DNA from: Cyanobium sp. Cruz-8D1
GTDB lineage: Bacteria > Cyanobacteriota > Cyanobacteriia > PCC-6307 > Cyanobiaceae
Direction of reading: 5' to 3'
Length of the DNA: 64,000 bases
Assembly: GCF_024345975.1 (NCBI RefSeq)
Contig: NZ_JAGQCD010000002.1
Location: 1 to 64,000 of the forward strand
Numbering within the stretch: position 1 is the stretch's first letter; every line of letters starts with the position of its first letter. Position numbers and translations under genes: made by a program. Below the pieces are notes generated by a model that saw only the letters and a program-made list of their open reading frames with translations, had not been told where the DNA came from and made no database searches. Below are positions 17,301 through 25,792 of this stretch, piece by piece.

Positions 17301-19977
17301 GGGCCGGGAAGCTCTCGGGTTGAGCACGAAATTCATTTGTGCTACGGATCGCAAGCGCTAGCTTGGGATGAAGGTGATCACCGCTTGAGGTAGTAAATGC
17401 GTCTGCTTCTCGGCCGGCAAGAGTACCGGAGGGCGAGAGCAAGTCTGCTAATCCCTCCCCAACACCAGGAGCATCAGAATCAACAACAAAGATACGGATA
17501 TCATAGGAAATATCTTCGAATGTAGGTTGACCCTGAAGGGTCAGGAGCATATCTGCAAGAATTCCGGCGCGGCCAGGATTAAATGCGTTAATTACCAGCG
17601 TGCTGATGTATGGGTGCTGAATCAAGTATCGCTGCACTCGTGTAGCCAGAGCCTTCCCATCCAACAAAGATCCACCTATGGCGGGTTCGGGCAATCCAAA
17701 AGACGAGCAGACATCACCAAGCAGCCCCCTGGGATCAGGTTCTTGGGCAGGTGCATAGAGCGACCAGAATGGAGCAATGTTGTCGATGGGTATCAACAAC
17801 CGGGTTGCTGATGCCTGGCTGGCCATCGTTGACAAGACAGGAGGGTGCCCGATTGGTACAACTTGATTGAGCAGCGCATCGCGCGTTGGCCCCACAAACT
17901 CTGCTGCGGACTTCTTGGCTGCTTCAACCCAACTCTCTCCAGTTCGAGCCCAAGTGGCCCACCAAAGGACCATTAGGGGGTGTGTTGGAGCAAGTAACGC
18001 TGCCTCACGACGATGACCGCGATAGTCAAAGATCGTCAAGCTGACAGTATCGAGTGTTAGGAAACGCCCTAGTGCAGATATATCGACCCGCGTGTCGCCA
18101 GATGAGGCGCCAGATGCCTGAGACAGTAGCTCCTCCAGCAATTCCCGGTAGGTATCGGCATACTCGATCGCCAGTGCCTGGTTTTCGAGAAAATCAGCCG
18201 CTTGGGTAATGAGCTCTGCACCACCGCTTCGAACGACATCAAACCAGGCCGAGCGGGCTTCAAGGAATCTATTGCAGGAGGCACATGTCGGCCAGATTCC
18301 CTCATTCCCCGTAGGCTTATCAGCTTGACCCATACGCAGCGAAACTCTCCAGGAGAGTGGGCCATGAGATGCTGAAAGAATGGCCTGTTCAAGTGTTTTG
18401 AGAGTCCGTGAGATGGGGATCTGGACATTTCCTTCGTGGCCAAAGGAAATCTCTAGAGTGTCACGACCGGAGCTGTTGGCTTGCCGCCCCTCTGACCAGC
18501 GGGCCCCTTGAGGTCCAATCTTGTTGGTATCTCTGCCATCCTGAACTGAACTGAACCTCAGATAGAGACGTGCGTGCTCAAGGCTGTCATGCTTGGCAAG
18601 GGCCCGTTGAGGTGGTGGTGGGGGCTCATCAAGTTCAGTGACAACGTAGAAAAGCTCACTTTCATTCGGCCGTTGAATGGCGCCATCGCTGTCGTCGACT
18701 GACCAGGGGAGAGGATTGTCCCGTTCATCCACCAATGGGATGAGGTCTCCGTCTTCTGTTTGCGCCAGGATGCGAATAAAATGCCAGCCTTCCTCCCAGT
18801 TGACCTTCGATAGATTGTTAATGTCAATCGTTGCCGAGGTTCGATTCGTGCTCCATGCTTTCTTGCTGCGAGCAAGCCCTACAGGGCCCGTTGCTCTAGA
18901 GATCACTTGAGCGACGAAGCGATCTAAGCCTTGTACTCGTGAAGGATGTGGATTGACCTGGAATCCGACATTGAATTTTCGCAAGCCGCCAGGGCCAACA
19001 ACGAGTATCCTCTCCTCGGGATTGAGTTGCTCTAGCCTTGAATCAGGGGGAGATTCGCCAACCATAGGAAGGCTTGCTTGAACATTGCCAATAAAGATTC
19101 GTTCATGATCGTCTTTGCTCTCCTGAAATTCCCAGCGATGGAATGCAAATTTCCAACAGGCACGATCCAATACGATTCGGCGCGTCCAGTCGTATGGATC
19201 TTCTAAGCCCGTATGGGCAAGAAAGTTGGCAAGTTGCGAGCTGCTTGCTCCCTTCTTGAGACCAAGATCAAGAACACGACCTCTCTCCGTTGCGTGAGAC
19301 CAGGTTAGTCTGCGAACACAGTCGCGATTACGAGTAATCCTGCTCGGTGTTTTGGTGGGATCAAGGAGTAGTTCAAAGTCAGGGACGAGAGCCAGTTCAA
19401 AGAGAGCTGCGCCTACGGCTTCTGGATCTCCGTCATTCAGCTTTGCAGTAAGTAGAAACCGAACGATTGCCAAAGGATCAGCAAATGGCCACGGATCGTC
19501 ACCCTCAAGTCGACGTAAGCCTTCGGCAACTGCACCCTTTATCGGAGACGGCAGCTCCTCTATCAGCCGGCCACGAAGCTGCTTATAGACATCTCCTACA
19601 GGAAGATCTTCAAACGTCGCGACCCCAAAACTATCTTCGGCGGCAGATCGTACCTCGTTGGGGATAAAAACAAGAAGCGGTGGGCGCTGGGATCCGTCTG
19701 AGACCGGGTTGCGAAGTTCAACAAGCTTTGTGGCACTGACTGTCAGCTCAGGCGGTGTGATTGCATGGCCATTCCCAAGAATCACCACTTGAGCTTCCGG
19801 AACTTCTATTCGTAGACGTGCACAGAGACGCGCCATTAAGGCACTATCAAGGTCAGCGATCCGCATACAATGGCCATGGCTCCTAGAGCGCAGAAGGCCC
19901 GCCAACCGAGACAACAACTGGGCCTCTAATTCAGTCGCTACATCATGAGGCTGGACTGTTCGAAGACCTTGGCTCAT
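14323..19977 (-). CDS. mad8: MADS ATP-binding protein MAD8-like, 1884 aa
   Basis: Last gene of the defence operon; its ATG overlaps the upstream stop (ATGA). The C-terminal ~350 residues are a HerA/FtsK-type ATPase: Walker A GVQGGGKS with Lys1534, and Walker B LVVFDEAH with Asp1761-Glu1762. The long N-terminal part is unfamiliar and has a CxxC (PTCASC) near residue 565. Residues ~1140-1182 carry a possible PD-(D/E)xK core: helix LELYRSLKK, Asp1159/1164, then RLVEVKC with Glu1178 and Lys1180. I have not seen that motif described for this protein. The gene is clearly more A+T-rich than the phage genes beside it. Identity rests on size, ATPase type and gene order with MAD1-2-5-6-7. Confidence 0.8.
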   Translation of the reverse strand: MSQGLRTVQPHDVATELEAQLLSRLAGLLRSRSHGHCMRIADLDSALMARLCARLRIEVPEAQVVILGNGHAITPPELTVSATKLVELRNPVSDGSQRPPLLVFIPNEVRSAAEDSFGVATFEDLPVGDVYKQLRGRLIEELPSPIKGAVAEGLRRLEGDDPWPFADPLAIVRFLLTAKLNDGDPEAVGAALFELALVPDFELLLDPTKTPSRITRNRDCVRRLTWSHATERGRVLDLGLKKGASSSQLANFLAHTGLEDPYDWTRRIVLDRACWKFAFHRWEFQESKDDHERIFIGNVQASLPMVGESPPDSRLEQLNPEERILVVGPGGLRKFNVGFQVNPHPSRVQGLDRFVAQVISRATGPVGLARSKKAWSTNRTSATIDINNLSKVNWEEGWHFIRILAQTEDGDLIPLVDERDNPLPWSVDDSDGAIQRPNESELFYVVTELDEPPPPPQRALAKHDSLEHARLYLRFSSVQDGRDTNKIGPQGARWSEGRQANSSGRDTLEISFGHEGNVQIPISRTLKTLEQAILSASHGPLSWRVSLRMGQADKPTGNEGIWPTCASCNRFLEARSAWFDVVRSGGAELITQAADFLENQALAIEYADTYRELLEELLSQASGASSGDTRVDISALGRFLTLDTVSLTIFDYRGHRREAALLAPTHPLMVLWWATWARTGESWVEAAKKSAAEFVGPTRDALLNQVVPIGHPPVLSTMASQASATRLLIPIDNIAPFWSLYAPAQEPDPRGLLGDVCSSFGLPEPAIGGSLLDGKALATRVQRYLIQHPYISTLVINAFNPGRAGILADMLLTLQGQPTFEDISYDIRIFVVDSDAPGVGEGLADLLSPSGTLAGREADAFTTSSGDHLHPKLALAIRSTNEFRAQPESFPAHLSFLFDLFPAEEVGAKQATLKDFAAPVHGLLQDYQVEYKEDESTVAWCRTPRHGSALPLSGSEKLTELLSTVPAILSSAISAVATGQVEDAMRPVIGLALDAKERALLHQVHEVSDWVVTLDRNMGIEFFDHGGQRKRPDYLIDHSPDIGNAVGHRLTITSRSVSELEAMLVPVLNEYGLPSEGRHAIAILDQLRSLSGRLALKLISAPSQRAEALGLALSRIYLWHQEALQSQITLSLDAHLELYRSLKKAADELGDEVSFKRTDLALFDLNAAERTITCRLVEVKCYAAVGDLAAYSSLKDKIAEQIAQSEQVLSLHFDPHRNNPDRADRLVKSQELVSLLEFYLDRGVRYNLMESSAVQEARFFLRSLEDGYRLVFTRSALIFDFEKTGSDIEQENGIEFHRVGSDLIRELIEEAASSPPEQDDATEAQNCSIAAPLIASADIETTRLQRRRSIPELETAAFLGQARDRSVSWQDLASTRRQSSGLSTAFPLEPQITPKNDDDDLPPRSGGQLVSIKPDGTPSGGSPLDSASAQHETSSDGISVQPIDRTDESPVSIQTAIGCEPTIPLDGEPNRTASLHQVIDQKHGDGGPACDVMLGVTGDSPQYGLLGEVSGRKVALDLNQTHTISLFGVQGGGKSYTLGSVAEMASLPIDGINLLPQPLATVIFHYSPTMDYAPEFTSMVAANSDAAQIALLREKYGAEPKALSDVLLLVPSDKLDERQKDYPGIEVRALRFAANELQASHWRFLLGAVGNQATYIRQLNMIMKQLRDELTLEGLRHGIADSRMPDHIKDLAYGRLELAQEFIDDSVNLGEAIRPGRLVIVDLRDEFMEKDQALGLFVVLLQLFAEATYEGSKFNKLVVFDEAHKYIDSPDLVGGLIEVVREMRHKGTSVMVASQDPPSVPVALIELSSQIILHKFNSPAWLKHIQKANAALGDLTPEKMAHLQPGEAYVWSSKATDSAFSKGAIKVRCRPRVTQHGGSTKTAV

Positions 19978-21659
19978 GGCTCCTCTCCAGCTCCAATGGC
20001 GTTAGGCTTAATCCGGTAGCGGGGGGTGACTGTCTGGGAGACATAGGCATCAGAGAGGTCTCGGTAGAAACCAACTTCACGCAGCCGAGCAGTAAAGGCT
20101 GACGCATTTTGACGAAGAGCAGCACGGTCATCAATGCTGGTTGCAGTAAATCCATCTCCCCGGGGAAGGCGATCGATATGGAGGCCATAGCGCTCACGTA
20201 GCCAGGTGAGAAGATCCTCGATGCGCAACTCACCAGTATAGAAAGGATCCGTAGGCTGATTCTGTTTAAGGACAGCCAACTGAAGAAGCACTTCCAGCAA
20301 TCGACTGTCTAGAACAAACCGGCGCGGAGCTCCCTTTGTTCGGCCTTGGGAGAGAAGAGCCCCAGGGCGATTCTTCATCAATAACGAATCCAAGCATTCA
20401 GTAATGTACTGTCGATGAAACTTGCCTCTCAGAGCGGAGAGAATCTCAATATAGGCATCGAAATCTGAAAGTCCAAGGTCGATCACTGCTTTAATCTCTG
20501 GGTCCAGATCAGGTTCACTGACGGCCGACGTATTCTGGACGATTGAATACATACGTGAACCAAAATACTTTTCCAGCTCTGCCTTGTGCAAGGACTCCAG
20601 GAGCTGCAGCGCATCACCTACTCCCAGCTCTTGACCCTTTGCGAGATGAAGCTTTCCGGCCTTCGCCAGAGACTCGCCAAACTCTTCGAGCTTCTTGGCA
20701 GTAAAGCAGCTTTTGACAAAGTTAGGAATGCGTCTGTAGTGGAAGTCTGCACTACGGATTGCTAAGCGAGCGGAAGCGGAACTCGGGCTAACACCTAGGT
20801 CAACAACAAGGCCGATCTGGTATGGGCAGTCACCTTGGGGACTGGAAAAGCTTCGTGGATCCATCGGACAGGAACCGACAGCACAGATCGGATCATCACC
20901 TTTGCGTTTCACTAGGGCCGGCAAGAGTTTGAAGAGCCGCAGGTGATAAAGTGCAAGATGGAAGGAGAGAAGAACTTTGAGATAGTCGACCATGGTCGAT
21001 CTCGGAATATGGTGCTCATAGAACAGCAAGCGCTTAATGTCTTCAGCCAGTAGATCTGCTGATCCGATGCAGAGGGGAGAATAACTCTCCCTACCATTGC
21101 GCGAATCAGGAGCATCTTCTGCCTGATTGGTGAGCCTTAGCAGTGCCTGGGTTTCGACATCCAAGACAGCTGCTCTATCCAGTTGGCCTGTGATCTTGTC
21201 ATGACCCTGGAAGAAGAAGCTCTTCAATTGTTCCAGTGCTGCCTGGCCTGCGCCTTTGCGGGCATGGTAGAGAGATTCATAGAGATGCTGGGCAGCGCCA
21301 TAGTCACGCGAGTGTTTCGCATTTCTAAAGCGATAGGTGAAACCGTGAAGCGGCCTTGGTGCTGCAACGACTTCGTTGGTCTTTCCTCTGTTCACCATGT
21401 CCATGAGGTGCGTCTGAAACCAACGCTCGACGATCTCTCGATGCTGGGCAAAACCGGTGAACCACTCGGGATGGTCAAGAAATTCATCAACGAATGCCTT
21501 CACGGACAACTCATGACGCCGTTTGAGTCGGCTGGCAAAACCGCTATGCGCTAGTCGTGCGAACAGGGCTGTCAGCACACGGTCCATCTCGATCTGCTTG
21601 AAATCGAGATAGGAGATCTTTTTGTTATTGAATGTTCGATCCCTGCTCGACAACGTCAT
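19974..21659 (-). CDS. mad7: MADS protein MAD7-like, 561 aa, unknown function
   Basis: No enzymatic motif is recognised. The protein is largely helical. Residues ~265-285 contain CAVGSCPMD ... GDCPYQ, a possible metal site. The C-terminal ~100 residues look like a winged helix-turn-helix (LRIEDLLTWLRERYGLHID, then ASAFTARLREVGFYRDL), suggesting DNA or protein binding. It is coupled to both neighbours by ATGA overlaps, between the kinase gene and the giant ATPase gene, the place MAD7 holds in MADS as I recall the system. Function in the family is unknown. Confidence 0.7.
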   Translation of the reverse strand: MTLSSRDRTFNNKKISYLDFKQIEMDRVLTALFARLAHSGFASRLKRRHELSVKAFVDEFLDHPEWFTGFAQHREIVERWFQTHLMDMVNRGKTNEVVAAPRPLHGFTYRFRNAKHSRDYGAAQHLYESLYHARKGAGQAALEQLKSFFFQGHDKITGQLDRAAVLDVETQALLRLTNQAEDAPDSRNGRESYSPLCIGSADLLAEDIKRLLFYEHHIPRSTMVDYLKVLLSFHLALYHLRLFKLLPALVKRKGDDPICAVGSCPMDPRSFSSPQGDCPYQIGLVVDLGVSPSSASARLAIRSADFHYRRIPNFVKSCFTAKKLEEFGESLAKAGKLHLAKGQELGVGDALQLLESLHKAELEKYFGSRMYSIVQNTSAVSEPDLDPEIKAVIDLGLSDFDAYIEILSALRGKFHRQYITECLDSLLMKNRPGALLSQGRTKGAPRRFVLDSRLLEVLLQLAVLKQNQPTDPFYTGELRIEDLLTWLRERYGLHIDRLPRGDGFTATSIDDRAALRQNASAFTARLREVGFYRDLSDAYVSQTVTPRYRIKPNAIGAGEEP

Positions 21660-24600
21660 GCGGATACCTCCTGCCTGGATGGGAGGTGCATCATCTCGAG
21701 ACGACCATCATGATGTCGCTGAATTTTATAGAAGTCCTGACCAGTCGTTGTCAGCAGGACCTCTTGATAGGGTGCGGACCCTAAGATATTCTTGAAGACA
21801 GCAAGACTTAAGTAATAGCCCTGTTCCTCTTCGATGCTTGGCCGGTAGCCGCGATTAAGACGTTCCAGCATCTCAAAGATATCAAGATTGATCAGGAGTT
21901 CAGCTTCTTGATCTCCATCCTTGAATTGCAGCGCAAGACCTTCAGGCATGTGCTCGATAAAGCGAGCCTGGCTGGCCGAATCCTTTGAGGAAAGCTTGAA
22001 TTGATCTGACTTATAGAGACGGTAGGAACGGACCGTGCCTCGTTCAACTTGTCGTACCTGCAGCGCCAGGCTGTTGCCAAGTCGAGTGGGTTCGAGTAAA
22101 CCTTCACCTCGATTGATGGCATGGAGAACATCTTGAAGGGCGAGTTCTGTGCTTCGTTGACCCCGCATCATGGCCAGCATCCGCTCTGCAGAGCGGTATG
22201 GAAGCATTGAAGACCAGCTGGTGTCGCGCCTTTCGAAATAGATACGTCGACGAGCCATGGAGAGGAAATGCCGGTGTGCAACGGCTCTGCTTGTTGAAGG
22301 CTTGCCAGTGAAATCACGTGGCAAGGTCTCGTAGAGCGTGCTCAGTACTTCATGGTCATAGCTGCCGCGCCCTGAAAAACTGAACCGGCTCTGATCCATA
22401 GCCGGACTGATGAAGTCGAGACCTCGATCCAGGCGCGGGTCGGCTGCAGATCCCACATCGACTCCCTTAAGCAACTGCAGAAGCCGATCAGCAGTACCAG
22501 TATCCGCAGCCATCCAGGAATTGAAATAAAAACCAGCAGCGATCAACTCTCGCTTCCCTTCGCTGTAGAGAGAATGGATCTCTGTACAATCTCGTGCGGA
22601 GCTCAACATGAATGACAAGGCTGAACGCAGATCACGAATGGTGATATGCAGTCGACCGCGAAGATGACTCAGGGTGTAGAGCGTCTTGAGACGCTCAATA
22701 ACTTGAGGCGCTGCTGTGCGGTCTTGAAATGTCTGGGCGTTGTGGTGGACGTAGCACTTGTCTTTGAGATCGCAGCTCTGGCAAGCCTGCCAGTACTTCG
22801 GTTTGACCAGAGCCCGTAGTTGGCGCTCCAAGATCGAATTGTCGTCGGAAATAGGACTTGCGACGACACTGCGCCAATTCAGATTGACGACAGCGATGTC
22901 ATGTTTATCCTCACCTGTACGCAGACTTTCTTCTACCACTGCTAACAAGGCTGGGAACTCGTCCCTGGCGGTCTTGAGGAAGTCAACCAACCGACCTTCA
23001 TTGATCGCGATCAGGCGTGTCTCATCCGTTGGCCACGCATCTGGATTAGTGCCTGAGAATGGTCTAAAGAACTCATAGAGGACATCGTCATTCTTGCGTT
23101 CTTCTTCATCTTGGGATCCGTCGTAGTTGGTTATGAACGTGCGGCCTGTGGTGGAGAATCGACGACCGTTGGGCAGCGGATCGCTGGATTGGAGCTGAGC
23201 CTGGGTTCCCGCCTCCACTTCCAGCTGCTGTAAGAATGCTGTCTTCCCATCACCAGCATTCCCGGTGATCAACACCAGCTTGAATTTACCCGCTATGACC
23301 TCGGGTATTAGGTTCTCGTCCAGCAGCGTCGGGATGTAGGTGAGGCGTCCGAGTTCATTCAGCCCTCGTGTCCCCGCATTGGTCTTGCGGCTCTGGCTGT
23401 AAAGGCTCTGGAGGTAGCTGACGAATGAATTGGTATTGGGCTGGACAGATCCAGCGAGGTCGGGGCCCAAAAGGGTGCCAGCCGTTTCTGTGGCAGGTTC
23501 CCGACGGGCCCGAGTGATTGGCTGCAGAGCTTCGAGCAGTTCTGAAGCCGAAGCGAATCGTTCTGACCGCTTCGGGGCAATGGCTTTTTGAACAAGAACA
23601 GTGAGTTCGGGTACCAGATCGCTGCCCCCAGGCCCATCTCGAGGATCAGGCGCAGGGGTACCCGGCGGTGGTGCGCTACCTTTCCATGGATAGGAGCCTG
23701 TCAAAGCCTCATAGATGGTCAGGCCAAGGGCATAGAGGTCGCGGTCAGCCAGCTCACTGGGGGATGGTGTTTCTGATAGGTCAAGGTCTGGAGGGAGGTA
23801 TCGGTGGGAGCCCCCTCCATGGCCGTTGTCTTCCGAGCGGACGGAGACGTTGAAGTCAGTGATCTTTGCCCCCTTAACGGTCCAGAGGAGGTTGTGGGGC
23901 TTGATGTCGCAGTGATAAAGGCCCTCACGGTGGAGGTGAACCAGCCCTTCGGCCACTTGCCGATACAGCAGCAGGACATCTTCGGCATCAAGACGATCGT
24001 CGCGGATTAGATCCGCAACGTCTTCGCCCTGGACGTACTCAAAGAGGATGTAGGGAGGACCATCCTCCCCCGGGAGCACATTGGCATCGATCACCCGCAC
24101 GACATGGGGGTGTTCAGGGAGGCGGACGAGGGTCTTGTACTCCTTCTTGAGTCGCTCCAGGGTTGAATGCCGATCGCGCAAGATCAGCTTCAGAGCCCTG
24201 GTGACATCGCCAAGGGTATCCACCACCTTGTAGACCACACTGAAGCTGCCACGGCCGATCAGCTCCTGCACCTCAAGCTTGCCGGCCAGCAGGGTGCCCT
24301 TGGGCACCTGGGCCCAGTCAATTGGAGCTACCGGCACCGTTTCAGGCTGCGCAGCCGCAGGCTCATCGTTGCTTCCAGCTTCCGTACCAGAGAAAAGAGG
24401 CTGCAGTGCTGAATCAAGGGCAAGGCCTGCGGCTGTGGCTGACAGCCGTTGATCCGGGTCAAAGGTGCACAGCGTCTGCAGCCACTGATCGAGCGCCGAG
24501 GGGATCTCGGATCGCAGCGTTGATGGATTGACCTGGAAGGTCGCGCTGCGATCAAAGAGTTCGGTGATCGAGGTGAAGGCCCGCTGGCCAGTGAACAACT

Positions 24601-25792
24601 CGTAGAGCACCACCCCCGCCGAGAACACATCAGAAGCGGGGCTGGCATTCGCAGGTTCCCGCCAGGCCTCTGGGGCGACGTAGGCGGGATCAACCTCCTC
24701 AACCACCTGATCAGCGATGGTGAGGCTGCGATCGGTGCCAGCCCTGGCGTGCTCAAAACCCGTCAGGCGGATGTGGCCATCCACCCCGAACAGGATGGTG
24801 CTGGGGGAGAGGTTGCGGTGAACCACTTGGTGGGAATGGCAGAAGGTCAGGGCTTCGAACAGCTCCCGAGCGATCCTGAGCTTCTGATCCAGGGTGAGGG
24901 AAAGCCGGGGCTTGTCGATATGAATCCGTAAGGCCTGTCCTGAAACATCGTCAGTGACCAGGACGTACCTGTCTTCCCCCTCAGTGGCAAAGAAGTTCTT
25001 GGCACCAGCGATCAGCGGATGCCCCGGCAGACGGTTGAGCGCGCGGAAGGCGTTGGCAATCCGGTCTTTCTGCTGCTGGCGTTGCTGTGCATCTGGAAGG
25101 TAGGGATCCGCCTGATAGACACGCAGCAGTGCCGTGCCCCCCTTGATGCCGGCAAAGGTGTTGACGGCTCGATACTCGGTGAAGGAGTCGCTGCCACCGA
25201 GACGTTCAATCACTTGCCAGTCTCCGAGCAGGACCGGCCCACTTCGCTTTTGGGCGGCTCCAACCAGAGCTTTGCGGATCAAGCCCTGCAGAGCAGTGAT
25301 GTTGAGATCAAAGCGGGCAGGAATCCGGTGGGTGTTCTGGAAGAATGCAGCAGCCTTTCTCAAGGTGGTCACATTCTCAGCGTCTCGACCACCTTGATCG
25401 GAAAGATGGGCATCGGGCGCCGAGAGGAGAACGACTGCATCAACGAACACGCCATCCAGATTTCGCTGACCAGGCTGGGATGCTGTAAGAAGGCCCTTCA
25501 GGGACCGGGCATGGCCGCGGAGCTTGAGCAGCGGCGATGTGAATGGGGTACGACCCTCGGGATGCCACTTGGCTCCATAGACATCAATCAGGCCTCGTGT
25601 CCCTTTGACATCCACCAGATAAAGCGCATGGGGGGCCAGAACGGCGATATCTACTTCGAAGGTTTCATCTCTGCGCTGAATCTCGAAGTTGTGAAAGATC
25701 AAGTAGCCATTCGGCAGGTGATCCCGCAGATGGGCAATCGCCACACGTTCGGCATCGTTGACGGGCTCGCCGATGGGGACCACGGTAGCCAT
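21656..25792 (-). CDS. mad6: MADS kinase MAD6-like (PglW-type): NERD + pseudokinase + kinase + P-loop
   Basis: 1378 aa. Residues ~10-120 are a NERD domain (VDIAVLAPHALYLVDVKGT). Two protein-kinase folds follow. The first (~195-480) has HRN at 325-327 instead of HRD and GFE in place of DFG, so it is probably a pseudokinase. The second (~510-790) keeps IGRGSFSVVYK, an ALK lysine, HCD with Asp629 and DFN. Residues ~835-1350 form a P-loop NTPase-like region (GNAGDGKT, Lys850) with CQSCDLKDKC near 1003. The architecture resembles PglW-type kinases, which is how I place it as the MADS kinase. Its start overlaps the mad5 stop (TAATG). Confidence 0.85.
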   Translation of the reverse strand: MATVVPIGEPVNDAERVAIAHLRDHLPNGYLIFHNFEIQRRDETFEVDIAVLAPHALYLVDVKGTRGLIDVYGAKWHPEGRTPFTSPLLKLRGHARSLKGLLTASQPGQRNLDGVFVDAVVLLSAPDAHLSDQGGRDAENVTTLRKAAAFFQNTHRIPARFDLNITALQGLIRKALVGAAQKRSGPVLLGDWQVIERLGGSDSFTEYRAVNTFAGIKGGTALLRVYQADPYLPDAQQRQQQKDRIANAFRALNRLPGHPLIAGAKNFFATEGEDRYVLVTDDVSGQALRIHIDKPRLSLTLDQKLRIARELFEALTFCHSHQVVHRNLSPSTILFGVDGHIRLTGFEHARAGTDRSLTIADQVVEEVDPAYVAPEAWREPANASPASDVFSAGVVLYELFTGQRAFTSITELFDRSATFQVNPSTLRSEIPSALDQWLQTLCTFDPDQRLSATAAGLALDSALQPLFSGTEAGSNDEPAAAQPETVPVAPIDWAQVPKGTLLAGKLEVQELIGRGSFSVVYKVVDTLGDVTRALKLILRDRHSTLERLKKEYKTLVRLPEHPHVVRVIDANVLPGEDGPPYILFEYVQGEDVADLIRDDRLDAEDVLLLYRQVAEGLVHLHREGLYHCDIKPHNLLWTVKGAKITDFNVSVRSEDNGHGGGSHRYLPPDLDLSETPSPSELADRDLYALGLTIYEALTGSYPWKGSAPPPGTPAPDPRDGPGGSDLVPELTVLVQKAIAPKRSERFASASELLEALQPITRARREPATETAGTLLGPDLAGSVQPNTNSFVSYLQSLYSQSRKTNAGTRGLNELGRLTYIPTLLDENLIPEVIAGKFKLVLITGNAGDGKTAFLQQLEVEAGTQAQLQSSDPLPNGRRFSTTGRTFITNYDGSQDEEERKNDDVLYEFFRPFSGTNPDAWPTDETRLIAINEGRLVDFLKTARDEFPALLAVVEESLRTGEDKHDIAVVNLNWRSVVASPISDDNSILERQLRALVKPKYWQACQSCDLKDKCYVHHNAQTFQDRTAAPQVIERLKTLYTLSHLRGRLHITIRDLRSALSFMLSSARDCTEIHSLYSEGKRELIAAGFYFNSWMAADTGTADRLLQLLKGVDVGSAADPRLDRGLDFISPAMDQSRFSFSGRGSYDHEVLSTLYETLPRDFTGKPSTSRAVAHRHFLSMARRRIYFERRDTSWSSMLPYRSAERMLAMMRGQRSTELALQDVLHAINRGEGLLEPTRLGNSLALQVRQVERGTVRSYRLYKSDQFKLSSKDSASQARFIEHMPEGLALQFKDGDQEAELLINLDIFEMLERLNRGYRPSIEEEQGYYLSLAVFKNILGSAPYQEVLLTTTGQDFYKIQRHHDGRLEMMHLPSRQEVSA

